64,000 nt of DNA from Dendrolimus kikuchii. Taxonomy: Eukaryota > Arthropoda > Insecta > Lepidoptera > Lasiocampidae. The notes beneath the pieces are model-generated. The model ran no database searches, was not told the DNA's origin, and worked only from the letters and a program-made list of their open reading frames with translations. The stretch spans positions 7,107,501 to 7,171,500 of the forward strand of contig CM034411.1 of NCBI GenBank assembly GCA_019925095.2. The letters run 5' to 3'. A program made the position numbers and the translations under genes. Of this stretch, positions 43,679 to 55,286 are shown one piece after another; positions within the stretch are counted from its first letter, which is position 1, and each line of letters begins with the position of its first letter.

Positions 43679-44062
43679 CTATGAGCATCCACAGCTCTCG
43701 ACCACCATGCCGGGTATCGACCCATATATGATATTATAATCGTGGTCGAAGTACAACATTGTTATGCTGCTCATCTTTCTGGGCGCACAACACGGCCCGC
43801 CGCTGCCTTGCGGAGCAGCTAAATGCACTAAATGAGTATGGGGGTATTTCTGCAAAAAACTGTAAGGGCATTCACCACTGCAGTAGTTCGCGTCGTAGAC
43901 CTTCGGCGCGATTATCCAATCCCAGCCGAATTCTTCGAAGTTCACATTTAAAGGGTACCGGCAGCACCTGACTTCTTTTGAGTTCTCGGTGCATTCCATG
44001 CCGACGGTGCGCCTCGTACGCTTGTGTGAATTATCCTTTAGACTTACTTCTATGTATGGCAT
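43679..44062 (-). CDS. myo: Myoglianin (GDF8/11-type TGF-beta ligand), last exon with mature domain
   Basis: The acceptor TTTCTTCAATTTCAG lies at 44063-44077 (minus strand), and the exon opens in phase 0 with [10 protein letters not shown]. The furin-type site RTRR is at exon residues 15-18. The mature ligand after it is 109 residues, the length usual for myostatin-class ligands. It has nine cysteines in the activin/myostatin pattern ([29 protein letters not shown]) and the class signature [20 protein letters not shown] and [10 protein letters not shown]. Myoglianin is a secreted ligand that signals through type I/II receptors and Smad; in insects it acts in muscle, glia, neuron remodelling and ecdysteroid/juvenile hormone control. 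The domain is intact with stop at 43679-43681. Confidence 0.96.
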   Translation of the reverse strand: MPYIEVSLKDNSHKRTRRTVGMECTENSKEVRCCRYPLNVNFEEFGWDWIIAPKVYDANYCSGECPYSFLQKYPHTHLVHLAAPQGSGGPCCAPRKMSSITMLYFDHDYNIIYGSIPGMVVESCGCS

Positions 44063-44069
44063 CTGAAAT

Positions 44070-45490
44070 TGAAGAAAATTTATTTATGCATATGCAAGAT
44101 TATACTTTAGAAAGAAACGAATATTCAAACATTCTCTTTCATATTTACAACTGATACTAGAGTTGGACTTTATATACGTAAGTAAGATACCGAAATGATA
44201 CGTAGACGAAAATGCAGATAATTTTCTGAATCTGAAATCCTCGTAATAAATTATCGTTATTAGGCAATAGCAGTTTTTACTTAAATTTTGGCATGTATTT
44301 TGAAATCCCATCAACTATTATCTAAATTTTATTTGGTATAGGTTAGGATTTTTATAACAAAATATATTTTTGTACTTAAAGTCATCAGAGCGTCAAATTT
44401 TATTGACACTTATCTTATGGTACGCTTTTGTATACGGACAAAACAACTGCAATTTTTTGAACCAAACGATAATGAACATAAAAACACTAATGAAAGAACA
44501 CGAGGTCGAAGCACTATAGTTTGCTGCAAAAAACCAGACTAATGTACTAAGTTCCTAAGGTTCCTTAGTTTAGCTAAAAACAGAATGCTAATGACATCGT
44601 GATGTCAGTCAGTCACAAAAATCGTAAATAATTTTATTAAATGTAGTTTTCTCGCTTGCACATTACTACGTTTTGAAGATTTATCTAAAATGACAGAATG
44701 TACTTACGACAAATCTGTATTCCACAAAACTTAGCAAAAAACATTACAAATGGTTCGCATACATACTTTTTATCATTTTTTTATATAATGTAGAAATGTA
44801 TATGAAATTAATATATTTCTGTGAAACATTCGTACGGTATGGAGACGCACGCATACTCCCCTCGTCACGTCTTTGGAGATGCAAAAAATGACCTTCCCCA
44901 CTAATTTTTAAAGTCGCAAATAATTAGAAAGATATGCAAAAATCTAGTTGATAGAGCTCAAAATAATTTCACCGAAAATTAACTGAACAGATTCGTTAAG
45001 TAGCGTTTGAGACATGACACATCGTCAATTTTTTTTTTAATGTACCTCATGTTTCTAAGGTTTGATGGTAAAATTGTGAAGCTTGCCACCACCCCTGTCA
45101 TGAGGACCACGACCACTCTGCCAAGAGTGTGACGACGGAGTAGAAAAATGTTTCTAAGGTAACCTAATGTGAAACATCGGTCATGTCTGCGGAATCCTTG
45201 ATTGTGGGTGGATATACACGCATATGATCAATTTTTTTAAATTTAATGAATTATATCTAGACCAAATAGTGTTATGGTAACTTGTGGCTAACACGGCTAG
45301 TTTTTTAATCCTTGTCGAGGACAATACACCGATTAGGCAGTTTTTATGTCCTAATGTCCGCATTTTTATAATTTCAACCAAAGATGATGCAAATTGAGAT
45401 CAGCGGTGCGTGAAACATGCTAATTAATTCGCTCTGGACCACTGGTGGGTATATTGTTTACTTTTTTTATTGCATGGTATTGCATGGTGT
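44070..45490. other. 3' part of the large myoglianin intron; no repeat recognised
   Basis: AT-rich intron sequence with only a short LINE-like scrap near 45085-45145 (ACCACCCCTGTCATGAGGAC). Confidence 0.4.
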
Positions 45491-45496
45491 GCAATC

Positions 45497-45705
45497 TAAC
45501 AAATCGGACAAAAAGGACAACTCGGACAAATTGGACAACTCGAACTATTCGAACAAATTGGATAAATCGGACAAATCGGATAACTCTGACAACTCGGACA
45601 ACTCGGACTAAAAAGACAAATCGGACAAAAAAGACAAATCGGATAACTCGGACAAATCGGATAACTCGGACAAATAGGACAAAAGGGACAAATAGGACAA
45701 AGATG
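45497..45705. repeat. 9-bp satellite-like tandem repeat (GGACAAATC/GGACAACTC)
   Basis: About 22 units of nine bases, mostly GGACAAATC or GGACAACTC, with a few AAAAGGACA variants. Because nine is a multiple of three, the strands stay open in several frames (SDKSDN on plus, FVRVIRFV on minus), but this is a by-product of the repeat. Confidence 0.9.
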
Positions 45706-45839
45706 ATCAAAATGACGAAAATGGAAAAATCACAAAAAAGACCTATCCCACTTTTTGGGATAATCTTTACATAAATCTATCCCAAAACTATCCCATTATT
45801 CGGAATAAAAGGTATCCCTTGTCCACCTCTGTATTAAAA

Positions 45840-46095
45840 TTACATGTATACCGAATTTCAACTAAATTGGTCCAGTAGTTTTTCCGTAAAAGCATAACAA
45901 ACAGAAAGACAAGTATATTTTTATCCCGTAAACTATCCCATTTTTCGGGATAAAAAGTTTCCTATGTTCATTCTCGGCATCGAAAATATATATATACTGA
46001 GTTTAAGCCAAATCGGTCCAGTAGTTTTTACGTGAAAATGGGACAGACAGACAGACAGAGTTAGTTTCGCATTTATAATATTAATAGGGATTCTT
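45840..46095. repeat. Dispersed repeat in two tandem copies, GACA tail
   Basis: TTGGTCCAGTAGTTTTTCCGT and TCGGTCCAGTAGTTTTTACG occur about 150 bp apart, with CCCATTTTTCGGGATAAAA between. The second copy ends in (CAGA)n and TTCGCATTTATAATATTAAT, a repeat end similar to the one at 3190-3240. Confidence 0.5.
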
Positions 46096-46184
46096 TTACT
46101 CTGTACAAGTCTAATCTAATTTACCACTGCTAGTTTTTGCACTGGTAGACATACCTACCAGGCGCCACAATTTAAGAAATACTA

Positions 46185-46330
46185 ATAAAGTATGCCACTG
46201 CAGACCACGGGGCATTAAAATAGCCCGGACTTTTGGAGGGTTTGTGTGGAGCCCTGGGAAGGCCAACACGTGGAGGCAGACCCCTTAGACAAAATCTAAA
46301 TGTGGCGTGATACTGACCGGCGATTATCCT
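46185..46330. repeat. Dispersed repeat with AGCCCGGACTTTTGGAGGG
   Basis: Matches 56755-56870 (GACCACGGGCC, CCCGGACTTTTGGAGGGCTT, TGGGAAGGCCAA, ATGTGGC). Probably the tail of a retroelement; the following 46330-46560 looks like further decayed element sequence. Confidence 0.45.
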
Positions 46331-46814
46331 TGTCTACACCATAAAAATGCACCCAAGGACAAGCCCCGGTAGAACTATTGTAGGGAATGAGATTAAAAAG
46401 TGCCGGGCTATTGGGATGAACTGCTAGTGGAACTACGGATTGGGAATTATGGGACAGACGCCATAACTGCCCGTCGCAATGTTCAAGCAACATGGAAAAA
46501 GTGGGCAGACGGTGACTTTTCACTCACAGGATGGGACTTTAAAAATGCCGGACAAGATTAGCGAGATGCAACATGGATTTGAGTAGCTAAAGAGTGTTGA
46601 GAGATGTGCTGCAGGTTCACCGAAGCTACTTCCGACGTTATCCGTTTATCACTTCCACACCTGGAGCTTGGAGTCTTAGCTCTAGCGATCTCCTGGAATC
46701 AGGTCCGAGGTGTCGCTACTCACCTAAGGCTTCGCCACAAAGCACTCTCTGCGGGTAGTTTTTTTTATTTATTTAAATAATAATAATTATTATTTTCGCG
46801 CAGGAATCCCGAAG

Positions 46815-46945
46815 GGGTATTAGAACTTGGACATTAATGCCAGAGTACAACTTAAGTTTGTCATGACGACATACTGTAGACTAGGGATGGTAGCCATCCA
46901 ATTTGGCAAACACTTAACATATGTGGGTTCTTTTGTCGCCATACT
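46815..46945 (-). repeat. R300 fragment
   Basis: AGGGATGGTAGCCATCCAAT, TTGGCAAACACTTAA and TGGGTTCTTTTGTCGCC match the family in reverse; both ends are lost. Confidence 0.55.
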
Positions 46946-47107
46946 CTATTCCTTATCGGATAAGTAATTTGGGAATGGTGTGAATGAGATAAATGCTGTA
47001 GACTACATACCATTATGCAATAGTGTAGTAAAACCGCGAAACAACTAAAAATTAAGGGTGGCCGCCATACATGTAATTGAGGGTTGCAATTTTTTAATCT
47101 CTTTTTA

Positions 47108-47280
47108 TGTATGAGCGGGTTAAGTCGTAGCAGGCTGAACTCGCTGGAACGCAGACGCTCTGGGTTCGATTCCTGGCATGATAAATTTCGTTAACGTACT
47201 TTTCATTATTTACTATGGTCTGGGTGACTGGGATCAACCCCAGAGTGGTCCGTTGTATATTACCCATAACACAAACGTAA
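47108..47280 (+). mobile_element. tRNA-derived SINE (family S1), copy 2
   Basis: GAGCGGGTTAAGTCGTAGC, the B box TGGGTTCGATTCCTGGC, then ATGGTCTGGGTGACTGGGAT. It matches the minus-strand copy at 4562-4745. It is antisense to myoglianin. Confidence 0.6.
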
Positions 47281-48199
47281 CTTGATTAGCTTGTGGATGT
47301 GTGTGTTTGTCTGCCGATTGTTTATTTATTTATATATAATAATTACACATAATCATGTGTTAGTAACATTTTTACTTTATGTCGATTTGTACTTTAATGG
47401 CTTTTTATTTTTTATTAAGATGTGGCAGCGAAACTTCGTTCGCGTTGTAATGACGACCTGTTTATTAGTGAACGAAACGACGGCACCAAAATAAACGCGA
47501 CAGCATCCCCTCTCTTTGGCTATACATAATTCGTTAAGCTCACAGAACCGACGTTATTTATTGAGATTAAAAATGTCGTAAGTTGACCCGGGATATAAAC
47601 TAGCTCTGTGTCGAGTTTCATTTAAATTCGTTCAGTAATTTTCACGTGATGCTAGGGTTGCCAAATGTGTTCGAAAATAACTACTTTTTAGTTACTAAAT
47701 TTGCATCGAATGCTAAATTAAGAGCCAATCTACATTTTCATATCTTTGGTGCTCGATGCCACTGCTTTTAATAAAGTTTTATTACCTGAGATAGCATCTT
47801 TGAATTCAGTGTAACTAGCAGTTATATTAAAGAAAACGCACAATTCACTTTTTAAAGTACTTACGGCGAGATACTAACAGAGTTTGCCAGATAATTACCG
47901 AATTTGCTTAAAAACTGGACAATATTTTCTCTGGTTTACCAAGACTTTCTTGATCGAACAAACATAATGAAAACCGGACTGTCCAGTCGAAAACCGAATA
48001 TCTGGCAACCCTACGTGATGCTCTAACAGACGACCAAAAAATTCTAAAAATAGTAACCCTGATATTTTCTTTTTTAAATTCATTTTGCAAACTTAACCAC
48101 TATACTATGTAATATTATAATTACCATAGATAATTGGGATAGATATGAATGCTTTTTTTTATTATCATAATCGTATAGGTTCACGTTTGACTATTATAT

Positions 48200-49050
48200 C
48201 GCCCAATTTCGAGCGGAGATTTGGTCTAAGATGGAGCTCGCTTACCTATTCACACGGGACTTGAAGATACACAACGCGGTGCTGGTACCTACGCTCACTT
48301 ATGGAAGCGAGAGTTGGGTATGGAAGAGAGAGCATGAAAGTAGAGTAAACGCGGTCGAGATGCAAGCACTGCGCAAAATCTGCGGAGTGACGCTCGCGGA
48401 CCGCGTTCATAATACTGAAGTAAGAAAGAGAGTTGGTCTGAAAGAGAGTGGCGGGGTGAAGGTAAGGAAAGGAATGCTCCGGTGGTTCGGGCATGTGGAA
48501 AGAATGCATGATGAAAGAATGACTAAACAGATATACAATGCAAAAGTGGATGGATGCAGAAGTCGTGGAAGGCCACGACACACCTTCCATGATCAAATTG
48601 ATCGTGTACTGAAGGTGATGTCAGGAGCCTTAAGAACAGACGAGCGTGCATGACAAGAGATGAATGTCAAAGAAGCAAGTGAGGTGTGTAAGAATAAGCC
48701 TAAATGGCGCTCTGTTGTTCATGCCTACCCCGCAAGGGAACTGGCGTGAAGTTATGTATGTATGTACTTGAAAATACACAGGTTGTAGGTTTCGGGAAAA
48801 AGACTCCGGCAGTAAATTCCACTTCTTTGCGGTATGCATAACGAAGGTGGACGCGAAGCGCTTTGTTCGTATAGGTGCTATGTCTACCGTATACTGATGC
48901 CGAATGCCAGTAAGTCTGGTTGTCCGATTATGGAAGGGAGACGGCGGGATAAGATTGAAAAGCTCCAATGCACATTTTCCACAATGTATCCGATAGGAAA
49001 CCGACAAGCTGGCAACCTTTACATTTCTGGCTCTCCGCTCAAACGACGCT
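48200..49050 (-). mobile_element. Older LINE 3' end, split by an RTE insertion
   Basis: On the minus strand 49007-48782 reads YTVDIAPIRTKRFASTFVMH, AKKWNLLPESFSRN and VYFQVH, the C-terminal ORF2 tail of a Jockey/R1-like LINE. It resumes beyond the RTE insert at 48258 as QVPCE and stops. The region is otherwise in one frame, so the insertion is the main break. Confidence 0.65.
48274..48765 (+). mobile_element. RTE-type LINE, 5'-truncated, inserted into another LINE
   Basis: Frame from 48276 reads NAVLVPTLTYGSESWVW, MLRWFGHVERMHDERM and GRPRHTFHDQIDRVL, nearly identical to the element at 11861-12567. It ends GAAGTTATGTATGTATGT. The target duplication is ACTTGAAGATACACA (48259-48273) against ACTTGAAAATACACA (48766-48780), 15 bp with one difference. 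A frameshift near 48620 breaks the ORF end. Confidence 0.85.
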
Positions 49051-49390
49051 AGTGCATCGAGTTGGTATTTCGCTTACATCCCAAAGGTGAAGACAGTGTA
49101 TCCATACGTGATATATTGTGTACGTTACAATGTTGCACTGAACACTCGATTTTAAAACTGCACAACAGATAAGCGGTTACTACACGGAATCGTCAGATTT
49201 TATTATATAATTATGACCCCGCAGTGACAAGGTCAAAAGAGCATCAGAGTGAGAACCAATCGCTCAGTTTTTTAGATGATTATAGCGAGAAGACGTATGT
49301 CATAATAGAGAAATGGATTATTTTGTTCTTGTTGTGTTATGAGATCCTAAAGCGGCCATTTTTTAAAAACCGCTTGTAATAATCACATAC

Positions 49391-50540
49391 TAAAAAGTCC
49401 GATTTGACACTTAAGAAAGTCTATAAAACGTAACTTTATATGAAATCAACAAAACTGAAAACCAATAACAATATATTATTTGGTTGATAATATACATAAT
49501 TATTTTATTGATACTTTATATAAACATCAATAATTATTTTCGTGGAAATGCAGAATTAACATGTCCTGTTTATTAATTCGGTAATGTCTTATTAATTTAT
49601 GGCGAAGTCCCAAAAACAGTTACGTTCTGAGGCGTCTCATTTTTAATTTTAGTGTTGCTAGCAAAAAAAGCCAATATTTATTTCTAAAAATGTGACACTT
49701 AGCAATAATTTACAATAATAACAATAGCAATGAAAATGTGTGTCGCAATTTTCGGAATGAGGATGGTACTCAGTTTTTGATGTGCCGAAACATAGTCCGA
49801 CACAGCACTGATTTTCAGTGCCCACCTCCTTAATCACAAAAATTAAAAGAGTTGTTGCATTTCGTTAACTCAATTCGATTCCGTAAAAAAAAACTACTCG
49901 TATATATTTATTCCATAACCTTATATTATTTTTGTATTTATAGTAAAACAATATTATTCATTTATTATTTTCATTGTATATATTGTTACATGCCGACAAA
50001 AGTGAATGCACACGTGCCTGCCATAAAGCACACTTTATTACTTTCCCGCATTTGGACTTCTTTTGTTTACTTTGTATTTAAAGTTTGTAACTAGAAAAGC
50101 CGCCTATTGTGTATTGTAATCCTTTATGATTGTCGTTAGCCAGGTGTAATTCTTGGAAAATTCTGTCCACGCGGTCGAGTGTTGTATTGTATAGTATAAA
50201 ACAATGCCCGAACGGAGGGGTGAGGCAGTCAAGCGACGATTATGATACGAGGAAGACGTGTGTTCATTCGATGAGCTATATAGTGACGGACTTTGCGCGT
50301 GTTATTGAATCGTGCAGTTTGTACTGGTTGTGTCCAGTTATATTTGTGTTATGCGTGTTTGTATAATTCTAATAAATTCTATAGTAAATCCAACGGCATT
50401 TTTAATTCGAATCCCGCCCTCGTAACAATATATTTATTGAAAACAAAAACGAGTAACTAAATATTACACGGGTGATATAATGAAAATGTCAACAATCGGC
50501 TATTAGATTAATGATTCGTACCCAGAACTGTAAACCGACA
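49391..50540. repeat. Dispersed repeat D600, copy 2, with two insertions
   Basis: Collinear with 33398-33985 but holding about 160 extra bases at 49684-49845 and the solo LTR at 49984-50427. The shared text resumes as TATTTATTGAAAACAAAAACG at 50430. Confidence 0.55.
49984..50427 (+). mobile_element. Solo LTR (Ty3/gypsy-like) in the myoglianin intron
   Basis: Starts TGTTACATGCCGAC and ends CCCTCGTAACA, with ATAT on both sides (49980-49983 and 50428-50431). A TATA-like TATAGTATAAAAC lies near 50187 and an AATAAA near 50371, the layout of an LTR. Copy 1 of the D600 repeat at 33.9 kb lacks it, giving an empty site. Its partner in reverse orientation is at 2041-2543. Confidence 0.82.
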
Positions 50541-50615
50541 TTAAGTTGGTAACATTGATTTCAACCTAACAGCCGCAGCCGGTGTTCATAAATTTATAAT
50601 CCGGAGTCCCAATCA

Positions 50616-52349
50616 ATGGTGCCCGTTATTTCGGAACTTAATTCCGAGAAACCTGTGTCCCGCGAGTCACACGTGCAAAGGGCCCCCGCGCAGGCCCCCC
50701 TCCCCGCACCCGCATCTGCCGCGACCATCGCACCTGCCGCGACTAGCGCACGCCCCGCAACCCCCGCCGCCGCGCTTACCGCGGTCCACCTGCACTCTGC
50801 CGTAGCGCCCGCGCCCCCCGCATCCATACCCGCCGCGTTACCAGTGCGCCCGCCGCCCGCACCCCCGCTCAACGATGCCCATCGTGTGGCACCAAAGTCG
50901 CGCGCCTCGTTTTCTCGCGGTTCCGCATCGACAAAACCGCGTTCGAGCTCTGCGAGTTCGACGACATCGCGTTCACGTTCGCCCATCCATCGCGTAATCG
51001 ATTCTCGTCGAGAAATCGATTTATCCTCTGAAGGTCCGCAAAACCTCAGGGATGCCCCTCTTCCACCGGCCGATGAAATTACTCCTATGGATGTCGCGCC
51101 TCCCGCGAACATCCCCTTAGACCGCGAAGACGATGACGGTTTTATAACCGTTAATCGTACTAAAAAACGTAAGACCCAGAGGGAGGTCCCCCCCAACCCC
51201 GCCCCAACAGCGGGCACAACACCGACAGCGGCACCTTCCAGCCGCCCTGGGCCACCTTCACAACGCCCGCCGCCACCCCTGACCATCCGCGAGAAAGCCC
51301 ATTGGCTTCAACTCGCTAAAGAACTGCCAGGTAAGGCAATCTCCATAAAAGAAGCCCGTGATACTCAACACGGCATCAAAGTTATGGTCACGTCTTCAAG
51401 TGACCACCGCGCCCTAACTACTTTATTATGTGACCGTAAAATCGGTTACTACACTTACGCCCTGCCAGAAGAAAAACGCCTTCGGGCTGTAATCCGCGGA
51501 CTTCCTCAGGAAATTGAAAGTTCCTATATTCTAGAGGACCTTAAGTCCCAAGCCCTACCAGTGCACGAAGTGCACCGTATGCACAGAGGCGACGCCACAA
51601 AGTCCCCTCTAAACCTAGTATTGGTTGTCCTCGACCTCTCCCCAGAGGGGAAAAAGATCTTCGATCTTGAGAAGGTCTGTGGCCTCTCTGGCCTTCGTGT
51701 GGAACGTCCACACGAAAAACATACACTGCGGCAGTGTCATCGCTGCCAACTTTATGGGCACTCTGCCCTACATTGTCAATCCCGTCCCAGGTGCGTCAAG
51801 TGCCTGGGCGACCACGGGACCTCGGAGTGCACTCGCACCCGGGACTCCCCGGAGCCACCGAGCTGCATCCTCTGCGGCCAAGCGGGTCACCCCGCTAACT
51901 ACAGAGGCTGCCCTGCCGCCCCCCGACCCAAACGTAAGGTCGGAAAGGGCAATGCCCAAAAAGGCACTAGAAAAGTGCCGAACAAACCCGCATTCGTGGC
52001 GGCCCCCCCCCCAGTGGTAAACCACTGGACGGGTCTTCCCACGACGGAAGCGTTCCCTCCGCTAAGGACGCGTGCCCCAGTTATGGCCGGCCTACCCTCG
52101 GCCACCCCCGCCCCCGCCCTCGCCCCCATTTCTAAGGGACCTTCAGGGCCATCGGCCCACCACTCTATAGCGGAGGACTTAGCTTTGGCGACTAAATTCG
52201 CCAAGAACTTGCCCTTCGACCTGCAAGAGGTCCAACTCTTGGCTCGGAAACTGAGGCAAGTTTCAGAGTCAACACAACCCTCCCTCCGGGATCAACTCGT
52301 GATCGAAATGGATCACGCGTACCTCCTCCAAATACTTAGATCGTTGTAA
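50616..52349 (+). CDS. LINE ORF1, gag-like nucleic-acid-binding protein
   Basis: 577 codons, intact. The N-terminal 110 residues are Ala/Pro-rich, followed by a Ser/Arg stretch (SSSASSTTSRSRSPIH). A middle domain (residues about 225-350) precedes three CCHC zinc knuckles at about 368-430: CHRCQLYGHSALHC, CVKCLGDHGTSEC and CILCGQAGHPANYRGC. This protein coats the element RNA and acts as a nucleic-acid chaperone in Jockey-type elements. It starts 16 bases after the element's 5' end. Confidence 0.92.
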   Translation: MVPVISELNSEKPVSRESHVQRAPAQAPLPAPASAATIAPAATSARPATPAAALTAVHLHSAVAPAPPASIPAALPVRPPPAPPLNDAHRVAPKSRASFSRGSASTKPRSSSASSTTSRSRSPIHRVIDSRREIDLSSEGPQNLRDAPLPPADEITPMDVAPPANIPLDREDDDGFITVNRTKKRKTQREVPPNPAPTAGTTPTAAPSSRPGPPSQRPPPPLTIREKAHWLQLAKELPGKAISIKEARDTQHGIKVMVTSSSDHRALTTLLCDRKIGYYTYALPEEKRLRAVIRGLPQEIESSYILEDLKSQALPVHEVHRMHRGDATKSPLNLVLVVLDLSPEGKKIFDLEKVCGLSGLRVERPHEKHTLRQCHRCQLYGHSALHCQSRPRCVKCLGDHGTSECTRTRDSPEPPSCILCGQAGHPANYRGCPAAPRPKRKVGKGNAQKGTRKVPNKPAFVAAPPPVVNHWTGLPTTEAFPPLRTRAPVMAGLPSATPAPALAPISKGPSGPSAHHSIAEDLALATKFAKNLPFDLQEVQLLARKLRQVSESTQPSLRDQLVIEMDHAYLLQILRSL

Positions 52350-52386
52350 CTAAACAACCTAGTCAAATTATTGTTACCGGTAACAA

Positions 52387-55286
52387 ATGGCGCATGTAGG
52401 TAGAAATAAACCACGCTCATTGACTCTGGCGACTTATAACGCCAATGGCCTTCGAAACCAGCGCGACTTGGTCCATGACTTCCTGGTTACCAATCAAGTA
52501 GATATACTACTAGTACAGGAGACCTTCCTGAAACCGAGTAATAGAGATCCAAAGATCTCTAACTATCGGATCACTAGACATGACAGGGTAGGCCGTGGTG
52601 GCGGCACCCTGATCTATTTCAGAAGATCCCTACACTGCATGCCTGTAGTCACCCCCCCACTAGACGGTATGGAGGTATCCGCCTGCAGACTAGCAATGAC
52701 TGGCCACCAACCTCTAGTCATAGTTTCAGCATACCTCGCATGCCAAAAAACCCTTATTAAGAAAGACCTAGAAACCCTATTCAACTTAGGCCCGGCTGTT
52801 ATTATAGCCGGAGATCTGAATTGCAAACACGAGCAGTGGAATTGCAATACCACTAACCCCAATGGCAGAGCCCTAATAAATATATCAGACAATCTTTTGT
52901 TTGATATACTAACTCCCATGACCCCCACAAGATACCCCCCCAACCGCGACTGGGGGACCCCAAACACTGAGGGGCGTAACCCTTCAGTTCCATTCGATCG
53001 AAACGATGGACGATATCGACTCGGACCATCGTCCGGTTATCCTCAGATTAGGACCACAGACAGACCAGACATCTGAAACTAGGACCTCTGTGGATTGGTT
53101 GAGACTTGAGACCCTCCTCAAGGCAACCAGCTCACAAGACCTGGACCGCATCCCGGACCACATCGTGTCCCGCCATGACACGGAGACGGCAATCGAGGCC
53201 CTCACCAGCCACCTTCAATCCGCAGTGCGGAACTCGTCCAGGCAGGTGCCAGTGGAGGATGACCGCCACTTATGCCTGCCGGACGAGGTGAGGGTACTGC
53301 TGAGGGAAAAGAGAGCCGCCTCCAGAGCTCACGACAGATATCCCACCGAGGATAACAGAGTCCGACTCCGCGAACTAGAGCGCGAGGTCAAACTACGTAT
53401 CCGGGAAGTCAGGGAACAACGTTGGGACAGAACGTTGAGGGATATCGAGCCAACTCACCAGGCATACTGGAAGCTGGCTAGAGCTCTCAAATCAGACACC
53501 CTTACTGTCATACCCGCGCTAGAAAGAGCCGACAACACCGAGGCGTTCGATGACGAGGAGAAGGCCGAGTGCCTTGCTCAGAGTCTAGAGCTTCAATGCT
53601 CCCCCACTACGCAAAACGTCGACCAGTCACACCTGACGGAGGTAGACTCCGAGGTCGAACGTAGATCCTCCTTACCAGCGGAAACCACACTCGACACGGT
53701 CACGGTCGAAGAAGTGCAAGATCTGATCAAGTCTCTCAAACCGCGAAAGGCCCCAGGGACCGATGGCATCAACAATCGCGTTTTAAAACTCCTACCCGCC
53801 CATCTAATTATAATTCTAGTGAGCATCTTCAATGCCGCCATAACAAACTGCTCCTTTCCCGCGATCTGGAAGGAAGCAGATGTCATCGGTATTCACAAGC
53901 CGGGAAAACCGGCTAATAAACCGTCTAGCTACCGTCCAATCAGCCTACTGAGCGCACTCAGCAAGCTTTACGAGAGGGTCATCCTCTCTCGACTTAGAGA
54001 TTTTGCCTTCAGCAAACATCTAATACCCGATGAGCAATTTGGCTTCCGTGCCAGACACTCATGCGTCCAACAGGTGCACCGCATCACGGAGCACATATTA
54101 TCTCACTTTGCCCATCGCCCCCGCCCTATAGGAACAGCCGCACTGTTTCTAGACGTAGCAAAAGCCTTCGACAAGGTCTGGCACAACGGCTTGATTTACA
54201 AGCTGTACCAGTTCGGTATGCCAGACAGACTCGTGCTCATCTTGCGAGACTTCCTCCTAGGTCGTAGCTTCCGTTTTCGAGTGGAGGGAACGCGCTCGTC
54301 CCCTCACCCACTCACAGCCGGTGTACCACAGGGCTCGGCCCTGTCGCCACTACTCTTCACGCTGTACACCAGCGACATCCCAAAAACTCCAGATGTGGAG
54401 TTGGCCCTCTTTGCGGATGACACCGCACTCTATACATCAGATCAAAACCGACAAATGGCTTGCATCCGGCTGCAGACAGCTGTCACAGAACTAGGCGAAT
54501 GGTTTCGCAAATGGAGGATAGAGGTAAACCCGGAGAAAAGCGCAGCAATGTTCTTTTCCCCGGGCACGCTTCGCTCCCCCAAACGCGCTAGCCTTCGCCT
54601 AAAAACCATTTCGCTCTATGACCAACAAATCCCCTGGGCAAAGTACACCAAATATCTTGGTGTCACCCTAGATCGGAACTTGCGCTTCAACGAGCATATC
54701 ACTATAGTCCGAAATAGAGCGCGATTTGTGATGGGTCGTTTAGCACCCATGATAGACAAACGAAGCAAAATGTCCCTCAGACACAAGCTTACTCTGTATA
54801 AAACATGCATCCTCCCGATCATGACATACGCGAGTGTGGTATTCGGCCATGTCAAGCCTGCCCTTTTAGATAAACTGCAAATCGTGCAGAATAAATTCAT
54901 GCGCAGAGCCGTCGGTGCTCCCCTCTATATGCGTAACGTCGCACCGCGATCTGGAGCTTCCCTCCATCAAAAACTACATTACGTCGCTCTCGCGTAAGTA
55001 TTTCGATCTCGCGCCGCACCATCGAAATCCGCTCGTCGTGTCCGCGTCCGATTATAAGCCTCGTCGAAAGGCTCTTGTGCGACGACCGCGTAACGTCCTG
55101 ACGGACAGAGTCGACGTTATTACGAAACGGCTGGCCCGGATCAGTCCGCCCACGGTTAGAACAGTAGGCTGGCAGGCACCGACAGACAGACACAGACGGC
55201 GGCGTCTCAGACGCCGCCAATCAAGATCTCTCCACGTCCCCGCGAGGGACGCTAGGAGACATAGCTCACCCCACAGGATAGACTAG
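52387..55286 (+). pseudogene. LINE ORF2, endonuclease and reverse transcriptase, frameshifted
   Basis: Begins 37 bases after ORF1. The endonuclease part has TLATYNANGLRNQRDLV, DILLVQETFLKP and IIAGDLNCKHEQW in the first frame to about 52970, then a frameshift moves to the frame with ETMDDIDSDHRPVI from 52982. The reverse transcriptase has FLDVAKAFDKVWH, AGVPQGSALSPLLF and the catalytic LALFADDTALY (near 54400). A second frameshift at about 54930-54950 moves the tail to the frame reading HRDLELPSIKNYI, which ends at 55286. All catalytic residues of the RT are still present. It is non-functional as a whole. Confidence 0.92.

Noticed and set aside
43759..43971. Plus-strand ORF of 70 codons
   Set aside because: Antisense shadow of the myoglianin ligand exon.
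45420..45774. Repetitive ORFs reading NSDKSDN, TNRTKRTTRT or FVRVIRFV
   Set aside because: They are produced by the nine-base tandem repeat, which has no stop in several frames.
48246..48596. Minus-strand ORF of 116 codons
   Set aside because: Antisense shadow of the plus-strand RTE LINE.
50594..51286. Minus-strand ORF of 230 codons, Gly/Ala-rich
   Set aside because: Shadow of the GC-rich, Pro/Ala-coding start of the LINE ORF1; stops are rare in such GC-rich DNA.
51625..52204. ORFs of 85-131 codons overlapping ORF1
   Set aside because: Other-frame shadows of the zinc-knuckle part of ORF1.
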